Source: Candidatus Poseidoniaceae archaeon (GTDB lineage: Archaea > Thermoplasmatota > Poseidoniia > Poseidoniales > Poseidoniaceae). From it: a stretch of 41,688 bases of DNA. Shown piece by piece: positions 34,914-41,688 of this stretch (its first letter is position 1; each line of letters opens with the position of its first letter). The stretch covers positions 1 to 41,688 of the forward strand of contig JANXHP010000100.1 of assembly GCA_024958795.1 (NCBI GenBank). The letters are read 5' to 3'. The notes beneath the pieces were generated by a model. It was not told the origin of the DNA. It ran no database searches and saw only the letters and a program-made list of their open reading frames with translations. Made by a program: the position numbers and the translations under genes.

Positions 34914-34990
34914 ATTGTGCTAATTTGTAAGAATAATTTCGCGGCAAGCCTAATGAGAAGCCGACACTTGGCTCGCTTTGAGGGAGACAA

Positions 34991-35662
34991 TTGATTATTG
35001 CACCCAGCGTCTTGACAGCCGACTTGAGTGATTTGGCAAACGCATGTCAAAAAGCAGTTGATGCTGGACTTGATTGGCTACATTTGGATGTCATGGATGG
35101 TAATTTTGTGCCAAATCTAACCTTTGGCCCACCGGTCATCAAAGCATTGAGAAAAACTCTTGGAGATGGCCCGGTATTTGATGCTCATCTGATGATAACC
35201 AACGCTGAACAATCTTTCCAACAATATATTGATGCAGGATGTAACCATATTTCGGTTCATGTTGAAGCTGTAACTCATCTTCATCGATTAGTCACTGCGA
35301 TTAGACAGGCCGGAGCAAGTGTTGGAGTTGTACTAAACCCAGCAACACCAGTTGATGCAGCCCTTGAAGTACTTTCAGAAATTGATCTTGTTCTAATAAT
35401 GAGCGTTAATCCTGGCTTCGGTGGCCAATCATTCATTCCTACAGTTGAGAAGAAAATACGTACACTAAATGCTGCAATCAGCGATCAAGTTTCTGCTGGT
35501 GGACGGCCGGTACAGATTCAAGTTGATGGAGGAGTAAAATCACACAATATTGCAATGCTAAGAGATTGGGGTGTAACAAATTGTGTTGTAGGCTCAGGAC
35601 TATTCAATGATTCACGTGCTCTAGTAGACAACCTTGCTATTATTCACAAGGCCTTAGAATGA
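34991..35662 (+). CDS. rpe: ribulose-phosphate 3-epimerase, TTG start
   Basis: Interconverts ribulose-5-phosphate and xylulose-5-phosphate in the pentose phosphate pathway. A TIM barrel with the family motifs: IIAPSVLTADLSDL, HLDVMDGNFVPNLTFGP (H31, D33, D36), FDAHLMITNAE, VNPGFGGQSFIP and QVDGGV with catalytic D179. 223 residues, normal. TTG at 34991 is the start: AGGGAG at 34981-34986 is four bases upstream, and the protein aligns from its first residues with no alternative ATG. The glycosyltransferase gene follows within 15 bases, so co-transcription is likely. Confidence 0.95.
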   Translation: MIIAPSVLTADLSDLANACQKAVDAGLDWLHLDVMDGNFVPNLTFGPPVIKALRKTLGDGPVFDAHLMITNAEQSFQQYIDAGCNHISVHVEAVTHLHRLVTAIRQAGASVGVVLNPATPVDAALEVLSEIDLVLIMSVNPGFGGQSFIPTVEKKIRTLNAAISDQVSAGGRPVQIQVDGGVKSHNIAMLRDWGVTNCVVGSGLFNDSRALVDNLAIIHKALE

Positions 35663-35677
35663 GAGAGTGTGTTTAGT

Positions 35678-36772
35678 ATGCGCATTTTAATTGCGTCAAC
35701 CCTATACCCACTACCAACAAATGTTGCTAGAGGGACTTTTGTAGCAGATCATGTTGAAGCATTGAAAAAATCAGGGCATGAGGTCAAGGTTTTGAACCCA
35801 CTTCCTCGTATGTTGAAGTATTATGAAACGGGGCGTTCGACATTAAGTGGCGTATCTAAAGCTCCATCTATTTTTGAGCATGGAGACAATAAAATATATT
35901 CTCCAAGATATTGGGCATTTCCAGAAAATCCCTATCCCTCATTAACAATTTCAAGTATTAAGAGGCGTACAAAAAGTATTGAAAAATGGTTGGATGATTG
36001 GCGGCCTGATGTCATTATCTCCCATACATTATGGCCAAGCGCATTTTTGGCAACACACTTGGCAAAGAGGTGGAATATTCCCTGTGTAGCGGTTGTTCAT
36101 GGCTATGATTTTGATGTTGCAATTTCGCACAAAAATACAACAAAATCTCTACAACAAATTTTGACGAAAATAGACCACCTTGTTTTGGTTTCAAATCGCT
36201 TGAAAACTATCGCTATCTGCAACGATTTTAGTGAAGAAAAATGTAGTGTTATTCCTTGCCATGTTGCAGTAGAAAAAGAGTGGCTTAAGGAAATGAAAAA
36301 TTGGCGTGGAAGATGGCGTAAAGACAAGTTGGATTTACTATTTCCTGGCGATGCAAGGCGTCCTGAAAAAAATCACTATTTAGCATTAAAAACCGGTGAA
36401 GAATTAGAACGAAGGGGTTGGGTTGTCGGAATCACAACATTGAATCAACAACCCCGTAGTATTGTTTGGGACAGGATGCTTGTTGCGTCAGTAACTCTGA
36501 TTACTTCTAAAAGGGAATCAGGACCGTTAGTAGCGCGAGAATCAATTGTTTGTGGAACTCCAGTAGTAGCAGTTGATGTTGGAGATTTGAGTGAATGGAT
36601 TCCTTCGGAATTTATTAGTCAAGAATATGATGAATCAAAACTTGCTGATGCGGTAGAAAATGCCTTAGCAACAGATTGGAAAGCGGATAAAATTGAACTT
36701 CCTGATAGATTCAATATCAAACACTTTCAAGATTCTTGGGATTCGCTTTTGAATAAATTAGTGAACAAATAA
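35678..36772 (+). CDS. GT-B glycosyltransferase, family 4-like
   Basis: About 364 residues. The N-terminal Rossmann domain starts MRILIASTLYPLPTNVARG, includes DVIISHTLWPSAFLATHLAK and VAVVHGYDFD; the C-terminal domain has LFPGDARRPEKNHYLALK and the E-x7-E catalytic motif in ESGPLVARESIVCGTPVVAVD, as in GT4 enzymes. It probably transfers a sugar from a nucleotide donor in cell-surface glycan or glycolipid assembly. The ATG at 35678 is preferred over GTG at 35669, because family members start with MRIL. Its 3' end overlaps the flippase gene on the other strand by 56 bases. Confidence 0.87.
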   Translation: MRILIASTLYPLPTNVARGTFVADHVEALKKSGHEVKVLNPLPRMLKYYETGRSTLSGVSKAPSIFEHGDNKIYSPRYWAFPENPYPSLTISSIKRRTKSIEKWLDDWRPDVIISHTLWPSAFLATHLAKRWNIPCVAVVHGYDFDVAISHKNTTKSLQQILTKIDHLVLVSNRLKTIAICNDFSEEKCSVIPCHVAVEKEWLKEMKNWRGRWRKDKLDLLFPGDARRPEKNHYLALKTGEELERRGWVVGITTLNQQPRSIVWDRMLVASVTLITSKRESGPLVARESIVCGTPVVAVDVGDLSEWIPSEFISQEYDESKLADAVENALATDWKADKIELPDRFNIKHFQDSWDSLLNKLVNK

Positions 36773-38231
36773 AGTAAATTGCCGGCAATGATATCGTCAA
36801 TATCATATTTTTACTCCATAATGAATAACTTGCTATTGCAACGGATAAAATCAATAGGAACCATTCGATATAGTGTTCTTTGATAAGAGGCCAAGAGTGG
36901 CTCAAATGAATAGATAGCAATAGTAAGAATAACGAAGTTAATGATGAAGCAAATGCGGCAGATGCAATGGCTTGATTGATGCCTATTGTGGAGTAATATG
37001 AAATCAAGAACCATCCGACAACACTTCCGAAAACAACTACTAGTAATATGAATAGAGTAAATTTCCAAGGACGTTTTCCTGCCTTTAGGGCAGTGTAAAA
37101 AGGAGTGGCTAAAAGAGTCATAGCCCAGCCAAATAAGAGTATGAAAAATATGTCAACTGCCGATGCACCGAGGCTCCCATCAATGTATTGTGATGGGAAT
37201 GCAATCGGCAGTAATAACCATACAATGATTACACCACAATAGAATCCAATAGGCATTAGATTGAAACAAAATTGCATTGATTTTTTCAATTCCAATTTGA
37301 ATGCGTTTTCATCATCACGAACATTACCGAGTACTGGTAATAATGCAGAACGCATCGCTTGAGGAACAACCAATCCTGCTAACCAAGCCAATTGAGCAAC
37401 ATGGAATAATGCAGCGGCATCAACCCCCATATGTCCAGCCAAAATGAATTTTTCAATTCTGATTACATATGGCAATATTCCCAATGTTATCGCGAATGGC
37501 ATTGCTGAGAAAAATAATCGCTTCGGGCTTATCCACGACTCACCTAAATCGTTCCAATTCCAAATATCTTCAGATAACCAAAGCGGTTTGGATAATTTAG
37601 ACAATTGAATTAAAGAGAATATCCAAGCAATCAATGCACCTGCTAAGAATGCAGCAGCGAAATATTCCACATCATCGTATCCTTTTATGAATAATGCACA
37701 ATATAGTATTGTAGTAATTGCACGTTCAACCACTTTGGTAATTCCTTCAATTCTAGCTTCACCTATTGCCCTAAGAGCACTTCTTGGAGCATATGATGCA
37801 ATGTGAATGATGGCGATTACCGATGTCAGCAATAATAGTGAGAATTCATCTTGCCATGAAGTAATAATTTGTGGTGTCAAGAAAAGTGTCAACAAAAAGA
37901 AAGGTATGGCAATTTTTAGTTGCATTCCATAGACTCGCCATACTGCTGGCCATACCAAATGAGGTGCTTTGCCTCCATCTCTTGCCAATAGAGTCGGTAA
38001 TCCTAGATCTATGATTAGGAAAGTTGTTGCAAAAAGGTCGAGAAGTATGATGAATAATCCGTAATCACTAGATAATAATGAACGGGTAAGAATGACTTGT
38101 CCGACCAATGCCAAAAACACTGAGAAAAGGTCGGCACTAGCAAGCCAAGTTGAATCCCGTTTCATGTCAGGCAGGCGTAAATTACTCTGCTGTGACATGG
38201 TTATGGCAGTGGCTGGCGAGTTTTCAAGCAT
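36717..38231 (-). CDS. Wzx-like polysaccharide flippase (MATE/MOP superfamily)
   Basis: 504 residues with about 12-14 hydrophobic helices, matching the polysaccharide/lipid-linked-oligosaccharide transporter family. The N-terminus has the usual SADLFSVFLALVGQVILTRSL then SSDYGLFIILLDL; later PFAITLGILPYVIRIEKFILAG and VPQAMRSALLPVLGN are typical. It would move lipid-linked glycans across the membrane, matching the neighbouring glycosyltransferase. The ATG at 38231 has no ribosome site; 38198 (MSQQSN) is an alternative. The last 18 codons lie inside the glycosyltransferase gene on the other strand. Confidence 0.88.
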   Translation of the reverse strand: MLENSPATAITMSQQSNLRLPDMKRDSTWLASADLFSVFLALVGQVILTRSLLSSDYGLFIILLDLFATTFLIIDLGLPTLLARDGGKAPHLVWPAVWRVYGMQLKIAIPFFLLTLFLTPQIITSWQDEFSLLLLTSVIAIIHIASYAPRSALRAIGEARIEGITKVVERAITTILYCALFIKGYDDVEYFAAAFLAGALIAWIFSLIQLSKLSKPLWLSEDIWNWNDLGESWISPKRLFFSAMPFAITLGILPYVIRIEKFILAGHMGVDAAALFHVAQLAWLAGLVVPQAMRSALLPVLGNVRDDENAFKLELKKSMQFCFNLMPIGFYCGVIIVWLLLPIAFPSQYIDGSLGASAVDIFFILLFGWAMTLLATPFYTALKAGKRPWKFTLFILLVVVFGSVVGWFLISYYSTIGINQAIASAAFASSLTSLFLLLLSIHLSHSWPLIKEHYIEWFLLILSVAIASYSLWSKNMILTISLPAIYFICSLIYSKANPKNLESV

Positions 38232-38288
38232 CGTATTGTAAGCACAGGTTCAAAGCCATTTGACGCGAGGCGATGACAGGGCGAGACA

Positions 38289-38609
38289 ATGGTTAGCGTT
38301 GATTGGTTAACACAAGAAGTTCTTCTAGCGGTTCCTAATGCAGATGTTGAAGCCATAGATTTGCATGGTTCAGGAGACCATTTTCATGTTCGTATTATCT
38401 CTGCAGAATTTGAGGGAATGCGTCCATTACAACGCCAAAAGCAAGTCTTAGCACATATGAAACAACATATTCCACATCCAGTTCATGCACTTGATTTGAA
38501 ATGTATGACACCTGCACAAGCAGAAACTGCTGGAGATACAGCATTTGACCCTCATGGTGGTGGCCAAGGAATTCATATCCGCCGAATTCAGAAAATAAAC
38601 AAGGAGTGA
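38289..38609 (+). CDS. BolA family protein
   Basis: About 106 residues with the BolA fold: LHGSGDHFHVRIISAEFEGM, RPLQRQKQVLAHMKQHIP and HALDLKCMTP, where the His near HAL is the conserved cluster-ligand position. BolA proteins form [2Fe-2S] heterocomplexes with CGFS glutaredoxins and aid Fe-S distribution. The adjacent, overlapping glutaredoxin gene is therefore its expected partner. The ATG is preceded by an AGGGCGAG stretch. The C-terminus is extended by a Gly/His segment (DPHGGGQGIHIRR) beyond the usual domain. Confidence 0.9.
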   Translation: MVSVDWLTQEVLLAVPNADVEAIDLHGSGDHFHVRIISAEFEGMRPLQRQKQVLAHMKQHIPHPVHALDLKCMTPAQAETAGDTAFDPHGGGQGIHIRRIQKINKE

Positions 38610-38614
38610 ACAAT

Positions 38615-38935
38615 ATGCAATGGACCAATGAAGAAATACAAGCAATAGTCGACGAACACGCTTTGGTGTTGTTCATGAAGGGTGACCCGAATGAACCGCA
38701 ATGTGGATTTTCTAGTAGAGCCGCTCAAGTCATGCAGGCGTTTGGGGAACCTTTTGCTGCAGTAAACATCCTCAGTGATCCAAGGGCAATTCCATCGGTT
38801 TGTGCTTGGTCTGATTTCCCAACAATGCCTCAGATTTTTGTTCATGGTGAACTGATTGGAGGCTCGGACATTGTTTTAGAAATGTTTGAAGATGGTTCTC
38901 TTAAGGAAATGTTTGATGCTGGTCGTTCTGCTTAA
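38615..38935 (+). CDS. monothiol CGFS glutaredoxin (Grx4 type)
   Basis: The active-site motif CGFS has C30 (MKGDPNEPQCGFSSRA). The conserved WSDFPTMPQIFVHGELIGGSDIVLEM follows, with the cis-Pro and GG that bind the glutathione-type ligand. About 107 residues. Class II monothiol glutaredoxins carry [2Fe-2S] clusters rather than reduce disulfides. ATG 38615 has AAGGAG eight bases upstream; a GTG at 38606 overlaps the BolA stop. Together with BolA it forms a two-gene Fe-S trafficking operon. What serves as low-molecular-weight thiol in this archaeon is unclear. Confidence 0.93.
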   Translation: MQWTNEEIQAIVDEHALVLFMKGDPNEPQCGFSSRAAQVMQAFGEPFAAVNILSDPRAIPSVCAWSDFPTMPQIFVHGELIGGSDIVLEMFEDGSLKEMFDAGRSA

Positions 38936-38939
38936 ACAG

Positions 38940-38954
38940 GCGTTTTGTTAACGC
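38940..38954. terminator. hairpin between convergent glutaredoxin and dehydrogenase genes
   Basis: GCGTT-TTGTT-AACGC lies in the 26-base gap between the two stop codons and could end transcription from both sides. The stem is only five base pairs and no long T-run follows. Confidence 0.35.
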
Positions 38955-38961
38955 TTAATGA

Positions 38962-40338
38962 TTACACTGGTCGGCCAACTGCATAGGCTTTCCAACCTTT
39001 GGAAGTCAAATCATCTAAGTCTAATACTCTACGTCCGTCATAGATGAGGGGTGTACGCATTTGTTTGACCAATGCAGCCCAGTCAATTGAGAGGCAAGCT
39101 TTGTGTGCAGTCACAAGAACTGCCATGTCATAACCCTCTGCTTCAGAGATATTGGAGACTACTTCAACACCTGCGGGGAACATGTTTGATTCCAAATGAG
39201 GATCCCATGCACCAACAGCGATTCCTTTGGCCATCAAAGTCTCCGCTAAAGGCTCAGCAGGAGTTTCTCTTGGGTCTCCAACCTCTGCTTTGTATGACCA
39301 TCCGAGTAAGAGCACTTTCGCTTCTCCTGCAGGAACTCCTGCATTCCACATCAAGTCGCTTAATACTCCGGCAACGTGGCTTGGCATCGAGCGATTTACT
39401 GCTCGTGCAGCAGTGATTAAACCAGCAGGAACGCCGACATCAGCAGCTCGCTGAATCATGTAATATGGGTCGACTGGAATACAATGTCCTCCGACTCCGA
39501 CACCTGGGGTATAACGATGGAAATTCCATTTGGTTGCTGCTGCTGAAAGAACATCTTCGACATCAACATCCAATGCTGGGAAAATCCGGGCAAGTTCGTT
39601 AACTAATGCAATGTTAATATCGCGCTGAACATTTTCGATAACCTTTGCAGCCTCAGCAACTTCTAGTTTACCGACATAACGAACATCTTCGGTGGTCAAG
39701 CGCTGATACAAAGCGACCAGTGCTGCACCAACTTCAGGGTTTGAACAACCGATAACACGAGCTACTTGTCGCACTCCGTGAGCAGGATCGCCCGGATTGA
39801 AACGTTCGGGGCAGTAAGCGATTTCCAAGTCTTCACCGATGACCAAACCTAATTCTTCAATAATTGGGAGCCAAGTTTGTGCCGTAACACCTGGATAAAC
39901 AGTTGATTCAAGAACGACTATAGTTCCTGAACCCTTTTGAATTGCTTGAAAAACGTCACGGCCTGCACCAGCAACATAGGATAGATCGGGTTTAAGATCG
40001 TGAGTAATTGGAGTTGGAACGGTTACTAAAATAACATCACAGTGAGGTACTGCTTCAGCGGATGAAGTTGTGATATGCCAGCGTTCTGTTCCAGGCGCAG
40101 GAACGATGCCATCAACATCAGGGTCTCCAGTAGGGTTCTTTCCTTGAAGAACCATATCGACTGTACGCTGAGAGACATCAACCCCCCACACCTCAAATCC
40201 GGCTTCATGGAAGCCGATTGCAGTTGGCAAACCAACATAGCCGAGGCCAACGATTCCAACTCGTAGATGCCCGGAGGTAATCTTGACTGCAATATCAGAA
40301 AGTGAGTTCATAAGCGGAAGTGCGAGGCACTCCCCCAT
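38962..40338 (-). CDS. UDP-sugar/UDP-ManNAc-type 6-dehydrogenase
   Basis: An NAD-dependent two-step oxidation of a nucleotide sugar to its uronic acid, for surface polysaccharides. The N-terminal Rossmann motif is VGIVGLGYVGLPTAIGFHEAG; LVTVPTPITHDLKPDLSYV and VLESTVYPGVT follow; the catalytic cysteine is C286 in GVGVGGHCIPVDP (numbered from 40338). VLLLGWSYKAEVGDPRETPA is the typical C-terminal substrate-domain motif. It fits the WecC/WbpA-like group more than UDP-glucose dehydrogenase, though donor specificity cannot be read. ATG at 40311 (MNSLSD) is an alternative start. 458 residues. Confidence 0.92.
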   Translation of the reverse strand: MGECLALPLMNSLSDIAVKITSGHLRVGIVGLGYVGLPTAIGFHEAGFEVWGVDVSQRTVDMVLQGKNPTGDPDVDGIVPAPGTERWHITTSSAEAVPHCDVILVTVPTPITHDLKPDLSYVAGAGRDVFQAIQKGSGTIVVLESTVYPGVTAQTWLPIIEELGLVIGEDLEIAYCPERFNPGDPAHGVRQVARVIGCSNPEVGAALVALYQRLTTEDVRYVGKLEVAEAAKVIENVQRDINIALVNELARIFPALDVDVEDVLSAAATKWNFHRYTPGVGVGGHCIPVDPYYMIQRAADVGVPAGLITAARAVNRSMPSHVAGVLSDLMWNAGVPAGEAKVLLLGWSYKAEVGDPRETPAEPLAETLMAKGIAVGAWDPHLESNMFPAGVEVVSNISEAEGYDMAVLVTAHKACLSIDWAALVKQMRTPLIYDGRRVLDLDDLTSKGWKAYAVGRPV

Positions 40339-40399
40339 TGAATGTAACGGTAATTTCTAAGTTAGAGTGCCGATGTGTGAAGCAATCTAAAAGTTCCAA

Positions 40400-40423
40400 T
40401 ATATCAGCCTCAGAATCTAAAAT
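40400..40423. repeat. 24-bp direct repeat, left copy
   Basis: Identical to 41665-41688 at the window edge (starts TATATCAGCCTCAGAATC). It lies in the 204-base gap between the dehydrogenase start and the SGNH gene stop; beyond the repeat, on the minus strand, similarity continues weakly (TGGA). Read on the minus strand, both copies encode ILDSEADI in the same relative frame. Confidence 0.7.
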
Positions 40424-40542
40424 AGATGAAATCGACAGTTTCAGCAGGGCGTAAATAGAATGTAAGTGAGAGCCGCACATTCCCACTGGCCATAAGAGTT
40501 CCAAGCGAACGATAAAATAATCAACATATTTTCATCTCCAAT

Positions 40543-41664
40543 CTATTGCAAAATATCATCTAATTTAGGAGCAATATCTATGGCGAATTTAATTTCACCT
40601 TCTCTCGAGGCATGCGTGAAATCATTGAAATCGTCCTCAACCCAAGAATCATCCCACAAATAATCAATTACGGTAATGTCATAATTTAGTTCCATTGCAG
40701 AAATTGTTGAATTGTAATAATCCCACTTGCCTTCAAATAATCGATCTATCAACACGGGATTGTATGGAAGTGCAACTAAAACTACTTCTATATCGTTGTT
40801 AATCAATTTTTCAATAATAAACTCAAACGCGATTTGATTTTTATTTCTAATCCCTTCGGGATTATGATAACTACTGTTAAGGTAATTGTTCAACCTTTCT
40901 CCATAAAACTCTTCTATGGTATATTTTGCATTACCTTCTTTGATAACTTTCAAAGAATTTCTAAATTGTATTGGATACCTAATATAATCGTCATATTCAT
41001 CCGAATCAACAGGTGGTACACAATGAACAGTTCCCCAATTTGGATCACATGAGTAAGGTTGTTCTTCCAGTTCCAATTCATAATTTATTGTTGTTTCAAT
41101 CGCTTCAGGTGTATAATTTGCAAAATACCTAACTTGTTCAAACCTAGAATTCGGAAGTACATTTCTATCCTCTTCAACTAGTATTTGTTCCCAAGATTGC
41201 GTAGTCCATTCAGTATTTAGCGCCATTAGTTGTGACATTCTACCTTGAGTAGATTTAGGTATAGGCGTCACCAATTCTGAAAATACATTTGGCCCTATTT
41301 CAATTATCACCATTTCAGGTTCGGTTTTTATTAGAGCATCAATTTCTATCATTCTAACATAGGGCCTATCTTGTGCATATGCTAGGTTAAAGAAATCACC
41401 GGAATAATTGGTAAGTCCCCCTATTGTAACTCCATCAAATATCTCTCTCATTTTTGAACTTCCAATTGCGATTACATGTTTATCACTATTGTCTTCAATG
41501 TAATCATAAGCATCAAATGTAAAAGCATAACGTCCTAAATCATTGATGGTACCATCATACAATCGTGGTTTGGTAATTGTATTTACAATTAAATGTGACA
41601 CTAATAAACCTGTAATTATTAATATTACAATAGAAGTCACAATATCGTATTTTCTTTGCTCCAT
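40543..41664 (-). CDS. membrane-anchored SGNH/DltD-AlgJ-like protein
   Basis: 373 residues from the ATG at 41664. An N-terminal membrane anchor (about 8-28, IVTSIVILIITGLLVSHLIV) holds an external domain with SGNH-hydrolase-like blocks: IAIGSSKMREI with GSS 68-70 (nucleophile candidate S69/S70), IIEIGPNVFSE with GPN 124-126, and the C-terminal DFTHAS with D348 and H351. This resembles DltD/AlgJ-type proteins that transfer or remove acyl groups on cell-surface polymers. GAGG eight bases upstream supports the start, but the frame stays open to the window edge, so a longer N-terminus cannot be excluded. The gene is noticeably AT-rich compared with its neighbour. Confidence 0.75.
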   Translation of the reverse strand: MEQRKYDIVTSIVILIITGLLVSHLIVNTITKPRLYDGTINDLGRYAFTFDAYDYIEDNSDKHVIAIGSSKMREIFDGVTIGGLTNYSGDFFNLAYAQDRPYVRMIEIDALIKTEPEMVIIEIGPNVFSELVTPIPKSTQGRMSQLMALNTEWTTQSWEQILVEEDRNVLPNSRFEQVRYFANYTPEAIETTINYELELEEQPYSCDPNWGTVHCVPPVDSDEYDDYIRYPIQFRNSLKVIKEGNAKYTIEEFYGERLNNYLNSSYHNPEGIRNKNQIAFEFIIEKLINNDIEVVLVALPYNPVLIDRLFEGKWDYYNSTISAMELNYDITVIDYLWDDSWVEDDFNDFTHASREGEIKFAIDIAPKLDDILQ

Positions 41665-41688
41665 TATATCAGCCTCAGAATCTAAAAT
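41665..41688. repeat. 24-bp direct repeat, right copy (window edge)
   Basis: Identical to 40400-40423 and directly upstream of the SGNH gene's ATG; it contains that gene's GAGG ribosome site. It may extend past the window end. Confidence 0.7.

Noticed and set aside
40295-40504. 69-residue minus-strand frame upstream of the dehydrogenase
   Set aside because: It overlaps the dehydrogenase start and has no recognisable domain. It does contain the repeat-encoded ILDSEADI, so it could be a gene remnant, but this is not enough to call a gene.

Overview
The window looks like a piece of a marine Group II archaeal genome (Candidatus Poseidoniales, Euryarchaeota). The support is a set of archaea-only information-processing genes: the DNA polymerase D large subunit, the Fe-S primase large subunit, the uS13-uS4-uS11-Rpo3 cluster, archaeal pantoate kinase and MptE. 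These sit beside genes typical of surface-ocean planktonic archaea: a bacterial-type leucyl-tRNA synthetase, a BolA/CGFS-glutaredoxin pair and giant thrombospondin-type-3-repeat surface proteins. Gene packing is extreme (several convergent pairs touch or overlap at their stops), the DNA is AT-rich, and no tRNA, rRNA, CRISPR array or transposase was seen. The length would fit a fosmid insert, but that is a guess.

Layout. 1-2063: small membrane and zinc-ribbon genes, a two-gene operon of a tiny HTH/membrane protein and a PIN/NYN-like nuclease, and intergenic DNA with inverted repeats and a recurring motif. 2064-8004: two unrecognised genes, a CBS-pair protein, a DUF373 membrane protein, primase large subunit (priL), the pterin enzyme MptE and a small membrane protein. 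8007-12128: DNA polymerase D large subunit ending in a PCNA-binding motif. 12247-18015: orotate phosphoribosyltransferase, a TTG-start methyltransferase, the ribosomal protein/RNA polymerase cluster and pantoate kinase. 18016-19125: a CDIN1/TPD-family predicted nuclease.

19216-34516 is dominated by three very large exported, single-pass membrane proteins. Two have calcium-binding TSP3 repeats and one has BsuPI-like domains. Their cytoplasmic tails end respectively in a SAP DNA-binding motif, an uncharacterised charged tail, and two winged-helix DNA-binding domains. Between and after them lie leuS, a GHMP sugar kinase, an ETHE1/glyoxalase-II-like metallo-hydrolase and a winged-helix STAND ATPase. 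34519-41664 carries thioredoxin, ribulose-phosphate epimerase and a surface-glycan set: GT4 glycosyltransferase, Wzx-like flippase, nucleotide-sugar 6-dehydrogenase and a membrane-anchored SGNH/DltD-like protein. The BolA-glutaredoxin pair is embedded in this set.

The most interesting ideas are: (a) membrane proteins that could link the cell exterior directly to DNA (SAP tail, double winged-helix tail); (b) the HTH-membrane/PIN-like nuclease dicistron, which resembles a toxin-antitoxin layout; (c) overlapping hairpins compatible with a pseudoknot in front of pantoate kinase; (d) two near-identical CCCC-ATA-GGGG hairpins at the 5' ends of leuS and the winged-helix receptor; (e) a 24-bp direct repeat flanking the SGNH gene at the right edge.
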